Origin: an uncultured Lachnospiraceae bacterium
GTDB taxonomy: Bacteria; Bacillota; Clostridia; Lachnospirales; Lachnospiraceae
Reading direction: 5' to 3'
Assembly (NCBI GenBank): GCA_947566705.1
Contig: CANOLA010000022.1
Span: forward strand, 1 to 41,180
Length of the DNA stretch: 41,180 bases
The notes under the pieces were generated by a model. That model searched no databases. It had not been told where the DNA came from and saw only the letters and a list, made by a program, of their open reading frames with translations. This document shows positions 1 to 7,850 of the stretch, piece after piece; positions within the stretch are counted from its first letter, which is position 1, and every line of letters starts with the position of its first letter. Position numbers and translations under genes: made by a program.

Positions 1-1690
1 TATGTTTGTCAATCAGATAGTAATGTTTGATATTATCCTTCTGCGCCACGGAATAGCGGTACAGATATTCCGAAGAATCCCCGCCTTTATATATTTTGTC
101 CAGATACATCCACACAGGTTTACGCTTCATCAGGGGACGCATCATAAAATAAACCTTGCGGATGGCAAGAAACAGCCATGCACGCTTATTGAAGGAGAAA
201 AACATTTCCTTTGACAGGGCATGTTCCTGTTTACGCCTCTGCTTTGGCGTAATGGTACGGACACGCATTCCGTCCTCCGACTTTACCACCATATACAGCT
301 GTTCCTGCCCAAAACACCAGTAGCTTGCGTGAAACGCCCCGCTCATCCTGCTGAAATGGGACTCAAAGGTAAACTGGATTTTAATGGACTCATCCCCAAG
401 GTTGGCAAAACAGAACAGGTGGGCGTCCTTTATTTCTTTTAACGGAAGGTCCACATGAAACGGCTTTGTCCTGTATACACTCACACCAAAAACCTTTGTC
501 ATGGTATAGCGTTCGTTGTACTGCAGCGGATACTTTCTGCCATTAAACATAAAATAAACGCTGTCAGCCATGGAATATAAAATCGGATGAACGGTTCCGT
601 CAATCCGCAGATAGTCATTCTCATAGTTCATGAAGAGGATATTTGTTTTCAGCTTCTCAATTTTGTTGAACACGGTTTTGTGCGAACCATAATAGGAAGC
701 GCCGGAAAGAAACCGCTCCTCAAACTTAAACTCCTTTCCGTACTTTAACACACCGTACAGCCACTTCATGGAATCCGGCATCTGGGTTTCCGTCAGCTTA
801 TGGCAGTTAAACATGACATCATCATCAATATACTGCAGTGCCTGTCCCATCAGCCTTAAGCATTCTTCCTCCTGCCCTGCCGGAATGACATGCTTGTTTC
901 TGTTATTTAGGTTGCTCATGATACGGCTCTTAATGGAAAACATCAGGTGGTACTGGATAAATACCGGCACCTGTCCCAGCTTCTCCTTCTGCATTGCCAG
1001 TACCGGAATCCAGAACTTCCGGAAAGACCTGTCATACCAGTCCGGATTGTAAATCGGCTCATAAAAAGTCAGATCCCCCTCCCTGGCACGGCTGCTGTAA
1101 TAAACCGCTTCATCTAAAAACAGCACCTGTTTTGTCTCTGAACACAGACTTAAGAAAAATTCGCACTCTGCCTCCAGTCCCAGCTCCTCATAAAACTCAT
1201 GGCTCTTTAAATTTTCCGCCTTGATAAAGGTTCCCCCGAAATAAAACGGATAGCAGTAAAACTTCTTTAAAAGATTCTGCAGTGCCACCTTTTTACTGGA
1301 ATACTCCGTGGCAAAGGCCCCGTTACTCCCATCCGGCATAATTTTATGGAACATGACAATCTGTTCCGGCCTGCGCGAAACCTCTTCCTCAAATATCCGC
1401 AGTGCACCCTCGGAAAACGTATCCCCGCCATAAAGATACGTGACATAATCACCCGTAACATGTTCCGCTGCATCCGTGTAGACTTTTATTTCCATTCCCC
1501 CCGACAGAGAGCCTGTAAACACATCCGCATATCCCAGCTTCCCCTGGTAATCCGCCTTAGAGTCTCCTGCCGGATAGACCAGAACCTGCGCTTTTTCCTT
1601 AAGCGCAGAAATTTCTTTTTTTAAACTGGCCAATGTCTTTTCATTGTCACTTTCCTTTTCCGATAATCTCCAGATAATGGATAATTTCAT
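1..1690 (-). CDS. CDP-glycerol glycerophosphotransferase family protein with degenerate N-terminal GT2-like region (partial, 3' end outside window)
   Basis: The minus-strand frame is open from an ATG at 1690 to the left edge, about 563 residues, and continues outside. The last visible part (KPVWMYLDKIYKGGDSSEYL, then YSVAQKDNIKHYYLID) matches the start of the CDP-glycerol:glycerophosphotransferase (TagF/TarL-like) domain. That family adds polyol phosphate from CDP-glycerol or CDP-ribitol to a growing teichoic acid at the inner membrane face. The first ~280 residues resemble a GT2 accessory region, but where a GT2 enzyme has a DSDD motif this one reads YLYGGDTFSEGAL, so that part may be non-catalytic. 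The ATG follows the tagH-like stop by one base, which implies translational coupling. The polymer repeat unit cannot be predicted because the catalytic half is missing. Confidence 0.8.
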   Translation of the reverse strand, partial: MKLSIIWRLSEKESDNEKTLASLKKEISALKEKAQVLVYPAGDSKADYQGKLGYADVFTGSLSGGMEIKVYTDAAEHVTGDYVTYLYGGDTFSEGALRIFEEEVSRRPEQIVMFHKIMPDGSNGAFATEYSSKKVALQNLLKKFYCYPFYFGGTFIKAENLKSHEFYEELGLEAECEFFLSLCSETKQVLFLDEAVYYSSRAREGDLTFYEPIYNPDWYDRSFRKFWIPVLAMQKEKLGQVPVFIQYHLMFSIKSRIMSNLNNRNKHVIPAGQEEECLRLMGQALQYIDDDVMFNCHKLTETQMPDSMKWLYGVLKYGKEFKFEERFLSGASYYGSHKTVFNKIEKLKTNILFMNYENDYLRIDGTVHPILYSMADSVYFMFNGRKYPLQYNERYTMTKVFGVSVYRTKPFHVDLPLKEIKDAHLFCFANLGDESIKIQFTFESHFSRMSGAFHASYWCFGQEQLYMVVKSEDGMRVRTITPKQRRKQEHALSKEMFFSFNKRAWLFLAIRKVYFMMRPLMKRKPVWMYLDKIYKGGDSSEYLYRYSVAQKDNIKHYYLIDKH

Positions 1691-1691
1691 A

Positions 1692-2498
1692 TCAGTTCTC
1701 CCTGCCTGTTTTTTTCTTTTTCCTGTTCTTTTTTGCCCGTCTGGGCAGTTCGTCTTCCCGCCCTTCAATCATCTTTTCATACTGCGGGGCAACCTCGTCA
1801 ATATCACCGTATGCAACCAGCTTTCCATGGTCTAAGATCATTGCCTTGTTGCAGATTCTTTTTACCTGTTCGAGTGAATGGGATACAAACAGCACGGTCA
1901 CGCCGGAGTCAAACATATCCATAACTTTTCTCTCGCTCTTTCTGCGGAATTTTGCATCCCCGACGGAAAGCACCTCATCCAGAATCAGGATTTTGGGCGC
2001 CACAACCGTTGCAATGGAGAACCCAAGCCGGGAACGCATGCCTGATGAATAGTTTTTTACCGGAACGTCAATAAATTCACCCAGCTCGGAAAACTCCACA
2101 ATCTCATTATATTTTTCGTCAATAAACTTCTTTTTATAACCGAGCATGGCACCATACAGATAAATATTTTCACTTCCGGTATACTGCTTGTCAAAACCTG
2201 CCCCAAGCTCCAGAAGCGGTGCAATTTTACCATGTTTTTCCACGGTTCCCTCTGTCGGCTTAAATACCCCTGCGATTACCTTGAGCAGGGTACTTTTTCC
2301 TGCTCCGTTTAATCCCAGGATTCCCACACGCTCCCCTTCGTAAATGGTCAGGTTAATATCCTTTAATGCCCAGAACTCATTATACCGGATTTCCTTCCTT
2401 ACGAATTTAATCAGGTATTCCTTCAGGCTGTCCACTTTTTCTTTGCTCAGATTGAACTTCATTCCAATATGTGACAGCACGATTGCCTTTTTTGCCAT
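1692..2498 (-). CDS. ABC transporter ATP-binding protein, TagH/Wzt type (surface polymer export)
   Basis: The 268-residue ATPase has Walker A GLNGAGKST (about residues 62-70), signature YSSGM and Walker B ILILDEV followed by the D-loop SVGDAKF. The short N-terminal extension (MAKKAIVLSHIGMKFNLSKE, then an EFWALKDI segment) is typical of the teichoic-acid/O-antigen exporters TagH, RfbB and Wzt. It would power flipping of an undecaprenyl-linked polymer across the membrane with the permease encoded at 2533-3309. The C-terminus is a strongly basic tail and not a sugar-binding Wzt domain, so export is probably not capped by a specific terminal sugar. It lies 34 bases after the permease gene and one base before the CDP-glycerol transferase gene. 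I am sure of the family and less sure of the exact polymer. Confidence 0.9.
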   Translation of the reverse strand: MAKKAIVLSHIGMKFNLSKEKVDSLKEYLIKFVRKEIRYNEFWALKDINLTIYEGERVGILGLNGAGKSTLLKVIAGVFKPTEGTVEKHGKIAPLLELGAGFDKQYTGSENIYLYGAMLGYKKKFIDEKYNEIVEFSELGEFIDVPVKNYSSGMRSRLGFSIATVVAPKILILDEVLSVGDAKFRRKSERKVMDMFDSGVTVLFVSHSLEQVKRICNKAMILDHGKLVAYGDIDEVAPQYEKMIEGREDELPRRAKKNRKKKKTGREN

Positions 2499-2532
2499 AA
2501 AATAACACTCCCTGTATCTGTAATCCGTCCGG

Positions 2533-3309
2533 TTAAATCTGCAGTATAAATTCGTCCTGCTTTTTGATAAAGCCGGCCAGTCCGATTATTATTGTCCCGA
2601 TGCTGAAACACAGCGCATACACAAAGTACTGCATGTTCATCATGCTTCCAAAAACTGCGGAACGCATAATGTCTATGATGCAGTACAGCGGGTTGAATTT
2701 TAAAATCCAGTAAAAACCGCTGGACAAAAGTCTCTCTGGCTGGTAAAAAATCGCGCACATGTACATAATCAGTGTCAGCGCAACGGACCAGAGATATTCC
2801 ATGTCACGGAAAAATACGCCAAGGGTTGCAAGGATAAATCCGCACCCCGTGGAAAGCATCAGAATTAAAACCAGCGCAAGCAATGCCTGAAAAAGGTAAA
2901 CCGACGGTTTCAGCCCCAGCACCAGTGCCACGCCCACCAGTACAATCAGTGAAATCAGAAAAATAATATAATTATAAAGTACCGCAGACAGCGTATAAAG
3001 ATATTTTGGTACATAGACCTTTTTTATCATGGCGGAATTTTTCCGGATGGAAGTAAGGGCTGCCTTTGTGGATGTTGAAAAAAAGGAATACAAAAGCCTT
3101 CCGCATAAAATATAAACCGGAAATGTCTTTTCATGGTTCCCCAGAATCGTTCCAAAGACAATGGTAAGAACTATCATATTTAAGAGCGGCTCAAGGAGCG
3201 ACCAGATGATACCCAGATAAGAACGTCTGTATTTTAATTTAATCCCTTTTTTTACCAGCTCCCAGAGCAGGAAGCGGTAGTTGATAAATGATTCAATATA
3301 TTTTTTCAT
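2533..3309 (-). CDS. ABC-2 type transporter permease, TagG/Wzm type
   Basis: The 258-residue membrane protein belongs to the ABC-2 polysaccharide/teichoic-acid exporter permeases. It starts with an amphipathic stretch and the family motif YRRSYLGIIWSLLEPLLNMI, followed by six predicted membrane helices and a late FYQPERL segment before the last two. TagG/Wzm proteins are about 260-280 residues, so the length is normal. It is the membrane partner of the ATPase encoded immediately downstream. The 76 bases between its ATG and the licD-like stop hold no convincing terminator or promoter, so it is probably co-transcribed with the glycosyltransferases upstream. Confidence 0.9.
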   Translation of the reverse strand: MKKYIESFINYRFLLWELVKKGIKLKYRRSYLGIIWSLLEPLLNMIVLTIVFGTILGNHEKTFPVYILCGRLLYSFFSTSTKAALTSIRKNSAMIKKVYVPKYLYTLSAVLYNYIIFLISLIVLVGVALVLGLKPSVYLFQALLALVLILMLSTGCGFILATLGVFFRDMEYLWSVALTLIMYMCAIFYQPERLLSSGFYWILKFNPLYCIIDIMRSAVFGSMMNMQYFVYALCFSIGTIIIGLAGFIKKQDEFILQI

Positions 3310-3385
3310 GGTAACCTCATGCCTGTTTTCCTATTTTTGGAAATTTCCTATGTTTTGCTCATTCTAACACGATAACTGTATCCCG

Positions 3386-5122
3386 TCAAATATGCAGCCA
3401 TACTTTCATCCTGTGGTCGGTGCGCTTTTCCTCCGGGGGCAGCGTCATATAGTCCCCGAAAACCTGTGTCAGGTACTTATCATAGCAGCCGGGAGCCTGG
3501 TAGCGTTTTCCCTCAAACTCCACCGTGGTAAAGTCCACAACCTCATCATGCAGACAGCGCTCCCCTGCCCCGTAGATTCCGTAGGTAACTGCACCCACAT
3601 AGCGGGAACTGTCATAGCCGCGTGATTTTGCGATGGCAGTCATTTTATTAATGGTGCGTTCATACCCCAGCACACGCATCAGAAGCACCGCAGGCGTCTT
3701 TAACAACACTCTCTTTAAGGATACGCCTTTACCGATTTTGGAACGTGCACACTGGATCAGGTAACGTTTCTTTTTCATGTCCGCTGCAAGCCGCACGGCA
3801 TCCTTTTCATCCTCCGGCCAGCCGTCCTGCGGGAAAATGTCTAAAAACAGATGCAGGTTCTGGCATTTTTCACGAATAAACCTGGAAGTACTGCGGTCAA
3901 GCCGCGTTTTTAAATGAATGATATCGCAGTACGGATTGGACAGTGTACCTTCCTCTCCCGATATCACTGCAAGCCCCGGCGCAACCGGTTCCTTCTTCAC
4001 AAGCTCTATAAACTGCTCATAATCGGGTCTTGGCATCCCGACGTCAATATCATCATCCCACGGAATAAACCCCTTATGGCGCACTGCACCAAGCAGCGTA
4101 CCTCCGACCAGGTAGTAACGCAGCTTATGCTTTTTGCAGTACTCCACAAAAGCATCCAGCATCATAAGCAGCAGTTTCTGCACTTCACGTTTCGTAAGAA
4201 GCCTCTCTTCCTGTTCCTCACCGGGAAAACGCAGGTCATAAATCACATGGTGCTCACGTCTTTCCTCCGGCGGCAGCGTCATGTAATCCCCGTACAGATT
4301 TTTCAGGTAACTGTCATAATCCTTTGTCACGGCAAACTCATGTCCCTCAAACGGCATCTCTTCTGTCTGAATAAACGACCCGCGTTCATAAAGCTCGCCA
4401 AAAAAGTGCTTCCTTCCTGATGGAATGGTAATAAAGCGGGAATTAAAATTTTTACAGCTTCTCATACAAAGCTGCACCCGCCGGTATAAAAATTCCGGCG
4501 CAAGTGCAAACGGCGCGCCGAGAACCCGTTTCACAAGCATCACAAGGGACGCTTTTTTATCACCCTTTGCAAGCTGTTTCAATTCTTTTCTCCAGGCAAA
4601 CATCCGGTAGCAGGATAAAAAAAACAGTCCCGCCTCCACACGCAGCCCGTGCCATCCACGGAGCAGCGCATTGTCATATGTGTTTTCTATAACAAAGATA
4701 TCCACCTTGATTCCGCATTCTTCTTTTTTCTGCACCAGATACTCCTGGAACACGGTTCCCCTCCGGTGTATCTGTATAAATGAACTAAGATACCCCGGTG
4801 TACGAAGCGGCGCTTCCACATAATATTTCCCAGGGTATCTGTCTTCTATTCCGTCAAGCAGCCTGTCGATACAGTCTCTTGGTATGTTCAAATCAATGTC
4901 GTCGTCCCAGGGAATAAATCCCTGGTGGCGCACAGCCCCAAGCGCAGAGCCGCCTCCCAGCATATAAGGAACCTCCAGCTCCTCGCAGAGCTTTACAAGG
5001 TCAGCCGTTGTTTCCAGAACGATTTTTTTTATTTTTTCTGTTTCTTCCTGTGTGAGCATATGCATTCCCTTTTTTCGGGAAAGGCGCTCCTTTAAAATCT
5101 CATTTGTCTGTAATCCCGCCAT
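3386..5122 (-). CDS. tandem LicD family phosphotransferase (two LicD domains fused)
   Basis: With the ATG at 5122 the protein has 578 residues. It contains two LicD domains in series. The first (about 40-295) has LGGGSALGAVRHQGFIPWDD, so DDDID falls at 73-77; the second (about 310-578) repeats the motif with DDDID at 356-360. Each domain also ends with a GDYMTLPPEE(K/R)R segment. LicD proteins are nucleotidyltransferase-fold enzymes that move phosphocholine or another phospho-alcohol onto cell-surface glycans; most are single-domain (~270 residues). Both copies keep the acidic metal-binding residues, so both may be active. The frame stays open to 5176, but 5122 is preferred: the GT2 stop at 5124-5126 is one base upstream and AAGGCAGGA precedes it. 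The substrate cannot be read from sequence. Confidence 0.88.
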   Translation of the reverse strand: MAGLQTNEILKERLSRKKGMHMLTQEETEKIKKIVLETTADLVKLCEELEVPYMLGGGSALGAVRHQGFIPWDDDIDLNIPRDCIDRLLDGIEDRYPGKYYVEAPLRTPGYLSSFIQIHRRGTVFQEYLVQKKEECGIKVDIFVIENTYDNALLRGWHGLRVEAGLFFLSCYRMFAWRKELKQLAKGDKKASLVMLVKRVLGAPFALAPEFLYRRVQLCMRSCKNFNSRFITIPSGRKHFFGELYERGSFIQTEEMPFEGHEFAVTKDYDSYLKNLYGDYMTLPPEERREHHVIYDLRFPGEEQEERLLTKREVQKLLLMMLDAFVEYCKKHKLRYYLVGGTLLGAVRHKGFIPWDDDIDVGMPRPDYEQFIELVKKEPVAPGLAVISGEEGTLSNPYCDIIHLKTRLDRSTSRFIREKCQNLHLFLDIFPQDGWPEDEKDAVRLAADMKKKRYLIQCARSKIGKGVSLKRVLLKTPAVLLMRVLGYERTINKMTAIAKSRGYDSSRYVGAVTYGIYGAGERCLHDEVVDFTTVEFEGKRYQAPGCYDKYLTQVFGDYMTLPPEEKRTDHRMKVWLHI

Positions 5123-5123
5123 C

Positions 5124-6179
5124 CTACCGTCCTGCCTTAAGCTTTGCAAACAGTTTTGTGTTTTTTTCCTTGACAAAAGTAATCACTGCTGATTCCAGCC
5201 AGGTCAGCCAGGTATTTTTCATCCGTATGGGAACCAGCATCAGCTTCATATAGGAAGACTTAGGCTTTGCCAGTGCAAGCGCAGCATCCACACGCGGATT
5301 ATGAAGCATTTTTTTAATCTCTGCGCGCCGCTCTTTTCCGGAGAGCGTGCATTTACTGCTTGTCACATTGGCAATACAGCCAATGAGCCGCTCGATATAA
5401 CGTCTTTCAACCATTTCCTGCGTTTCTTCACTGTCTATGCCCCATTCCCTGTACAGCTCCTGCATCCAGCCATGCTCCTCCTCACGCTTTTCATACATAG
5501 CAGCAGTGTATGCGCTTGTCTCGGAATCCGCCCTTGCACGGATAAAATGGTAATACGCACTGTCAGACACCACCACGCGTTCCACATGCTGCAGATAACT
5601 TAAATTAAACGGAAAGTCATCCCACAGCGTGTCCGGAAAACGCAGATGGTATCTTTGTAAAATCTCCATTAAATAAAGCTTGTTCCACGGGGTATAGAGC
5701 ATGTTGCGGTCAAAATAACGGTAGGACTGCTCCCGGAATTTTTCTGCGCTTGTATACAGACAGTTGTCCACGCAGATTTTTTCGGAGATATGCTTACTGC
5801 CGTAATAAGTGTCAATATAATAGCCGCATACCACAAGCTGGGCGCTGTTTCGTTCCGCAAGCCCATACATGTCGGCAAGCATGGTTTCCTCCGCCCAGTC
5901 ATCCGAGTCGAGAAAATAGACATATTTACCCTTTGCAATATCAATCGCCGTATTTCTGGCACTTGGCGCACCGCCGTTTTCTTTGTGGATTACCTTGATT
6001 CTTTCATCCTTTTTCGCATAGGAATCACAGATTTCACCGCTTTTGTCCTTTGTACCGTCATCCACAATCAGAAATTCATATTCTGTAAATGTCTGTGCAA
6101 GAATGCTCTCAATCGCCTTTCCAACATACTCCTCTACATTGTACACCGGCATAATAATACTGATTTTGATCTCACTCAT
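5124..6179 (-). CDS. family 2 glycosyltransferase
   Basis: The 351-residue protein opens with the GT2 (GT-A fold) pattern ISIIMPVYNVEEYVGKAI, then LIVDDGTKDKSGEICDSYA, NGGAPSARNTAI and YFLDSDDWAEE, which gives the nucleotide- and metal-binding aspartates including DSDD. The N-terminal ~220 residues form the catalytic domain. The rest is an uncharacterised helical C-terminal part ending in a basic tail, which suits membrane association. It should transfer a sugar from a nucleotide donor during assembly of the surface polymer. Its ATG overlaps the sugar-transferase stop by 8 bases (ATGAGTGA) and its stop is one base from the licD start, so the three genes are tightly coupled. Donor and acceptor are unknown. 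Confidence 0.9.
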   Translation of the reverse strand: MSEIKISIIMPVYNVEEYVGKAIESILAQTFTEYEFLIVDDGTKDKSGEICDSYAKKDERIKVIHKENGGAPSARNTAIDIAKGKYVYFLDSDDWAEETMLADMYGLAERNSAQLVVCGYYIDTYYGSKHISEKICVDNCLYTSAEKFREQSYRYFDRNMLYTPWNKLYLMEILQRYHLRFPDTLWDDFPFNLSYLQHVERVVVSDSAYYHFIRARADSETSAYTAAMYEKREEEHGWMQELYREWGIDSEETQEMVERRYIERLIGCIANVTSSKCTLSGKERRAEIKKMLHNPRVDAALALAKPKSSYMKLMLVPIRMKNTWLTWLESAVITFVKEKNTKLFAKLKAGR

Positions 6180-7539
6180 GTGGTCTCCTTTTTATTGCGG
6201 TTGTCTGGCTCTCTTCCACACCCTCCGTATTTTCACGCACAAAAAGTATTTTAAATGTCAGAAGCAGAATTCTTATGTCAAGCCATGCTGAGTAATTCTC
6301 GATATAAGTTAAGTCAAGTTTTAATTTATCATACGGAGTCGTATTATACTTTCCATAAACTTGTGCATATCCGGTCAGCCCTGCCTTTACTTTAAGCCTT
6401 AAAACAAACTCCGGAATTGCCTCGGCATACTCATCTGCGATAATCTGGCGTTCCGGTCTTGGTCCCACCATGGACATATCGCCCTTTAAAATATTAAAAA
6501 GCTGTGGCAGCTCATCGAAATGAATCGCACGGATTACCCGCCCCACAGGTGTTACACGTGCATCCCCTTTGGCTGCAAGCCTCGCCCCGGCATCTTCAGA
6601 ATGCACCGTCATGCTCCTGAACTTATAAATCATAAACGGCTTTGCATCTTTTGTGATGCGCTCCTGCTTGTAAAATACCGGTCCCTTGTCATATAATTTT
6701 ATGGCAAGTGCAATTATAATCATAAATGGAGAGGCAATGAGAATTCCAAGTGAAGAAAAAACAATATCCATACACCGTTTAACAAACAGATCCACAATAC
6801 TCAGTCCCTGGTTCCTGGATAACAGGAGCGGCGTGTCAAACAAATGGATATCGTCTGCCCCCCGGAACATGATATCAGAAATCTTCGGCGTCACATAAGT
6901 GCGGACCGATTCCTGGTAGCAGTACTTCATAATCTGGTTTCGTGCCTCTGCCGGAAGATCGCAGAGCACTACTGCATTGTATTTTTTAATCAGCGGATAC
7001 AGTATCTCATAACCCACGCGGTAACTTTCTGATGCGCAGATATTGTACTTGTCCTTGCGTGTATTAATCTTTTCGATTAAGTCATCCGGGGAATAATTCC
7101 CATAAATAACCAGCATCTGTCTCGGCGGATAAAGACGCTGGTAGCCTTTTCTTACCAGAATCACCCATGGCACAATAAAGACAATCTCGGCAACGGTCAT
7201 CAGAATCAGGGGTTTTGGCGTCAGGTAATCGTTTGCAACCAGGCAGATTTCCAGATATCCGACCACAAGTGAAAGCAGTACCGCAAGAATCTGCGACAGA
7301 ATAATGTCCGACATACGCATATATCCTATCCGGTATCCGCCAAACACCTTGGTAAAGAAGAACACGAAGAGCATATACATACCGATGACTGCCCAGTTTC
7401 CGCGGCGGAACAGGGCGTTTGCCTCGTCAAGCATCGGTACATAACAGATATACCATACCCAGCCAAACATCAGCCCTTCCACCAGCAGCGTCATTACATT
7501 TGCAGTAAAGTTCAATAAATGCTTGTATTTTTCCTTCAT
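6172..7539 (-). CDS. polyprenyl glycosylphosphotransferase (initiating sugar-phosphate transferase)
   Basis: The 455-residue protein has several N-terminal membrane helices (roughly residues 10-125), a middle cytoplasmic region, and a C-terminal bacterial sugar transferase domain from about residue 255. The C-terminal domain shows KRCMDIVFSSLGILIASPFM, then GPVFYKQERI, FMIYKFRSM, DELPQLFNILKGDMS, VGPRPER and GLTGYAQVYGKYN. Enzymes of this class (WbaP, CpsE, EpsL-like) move a hexose-1-phosphate from a UDP-sugar to undecaprenyl phosphate and so start each repeat unit of an exopolysaccharide or glycan. It heads the surface-polymer gene run, directly after the hpr-like gene (36-base gap). A clear ribosome site (AAAGAGG) precedes the ATG. 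The sugar (glucose, galactose or an N-acetyl derivative) is not determinable. Confidence 0.92.
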   Translation of the reverse strand: MKEKYKHLLNFTANVMTLLVEGLMFGWVWYICYVPMLDEANALFRRGNWAVIGMYMLFVFFFTKVFGGYRIGYMRMSDIILSQILAVLLSLVVGYLEICLVANDYLTPKPLILMTVAEIVFIVPWVILVRKGYQRLYPPRQMLVIYGNYSPDDLIEKINTRKDKYNICASESYRVGYEILYPLIKKYNAVVLCDLPAEARNQIMKYCYQESVRTYVTPKISDIMFRGADDIHLFDTPLLLSRNQGLSIVDLFVKRCMDIVFSSLGILIASPFMIIIALAIKLYDKGPVFYKQERITKDAKPFMIYKFRSMTVHSEDAGARLAAKGDARVTPVGRVIRAIHFDELPQLFNILKGDMSMVGPRPERQIIADEYAEAIPEFVLRLKVKAGLTGYAQVYGKYNTTPYDKLKLDLTYIENYSAWLDIRILLLTFKILFVRENTEGVEESQTTAIKRRPHE

Positions 7540-7575
7540 AGTATCTATTTTCCTCTTTTGTGTGAATTATATTCT

Positions 7576-7839
7576 TTATTCGCCCAATCCGCTCTCTATG
7601 TATGAAACAAGTGCAGACAATGCCTCATTTTCATCTTCCCCGTCACACATCAGCGTAATTTCATCCCCCGACTTGATGCAGGCTCCCAGAACACTTAACA
7701 CACTTTTGGCGTTTGCAATATTCCCACTGTAATCAAACGTAATTTTGCTTTTGTACTTCATTGCTTCCTTGCACAGATTTCCCGCAGGACGCAGATGCAG
7801 TCCCGTCGGATTCATAATCTTAATTGTATGCGTAACCAT
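7576..7839 (-). CDS. HPr family phosphocarrier protein
   Basis: The 87-residue protein aligns along its whole length with HPr. It has the active-site loop NPTGLHLRPAG with His15 and Arg17, and a Ser at position 46 (NAKSVLSV), the residue HPr kinase modifies in Firmicutes HPr and Crh. HPr takes phosphate from enzyme I and hands it to PTS permeases; P-Ser-HPr is a CcpA co-repressor. No enzyme I gene is next to it. Instead it sits 11 bases after glmM and 36 bases before the glycan-initiating transferase. Leu16 replaces the usual Ala and the segment after Ser46 is not the standard MGVMSL, so this may be a second, regulatory HPr paralogue. The AGGGGG site before the ATG is strong. Confidence 0.9.
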   Translation of the reverse strand: MVTHTIKIMNPTGLHLRPAGNLCKEAMKYKSKITFDYSGNIANAKSVLSVLGACIKSGDEITLMCDGEDENEALSALVSYIESGLGE

Positions 7840-7850
7840 AAAAAATCCCC

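Noticed and set aside
3914-4420. Long plus-strand ORF inside the licD-like gene
   Set aside because: It is antisense to a well-supported coding region, has no ribosome site and no family features. The other long plus-strand ORFs opposite genes were dismissed for the same reason.
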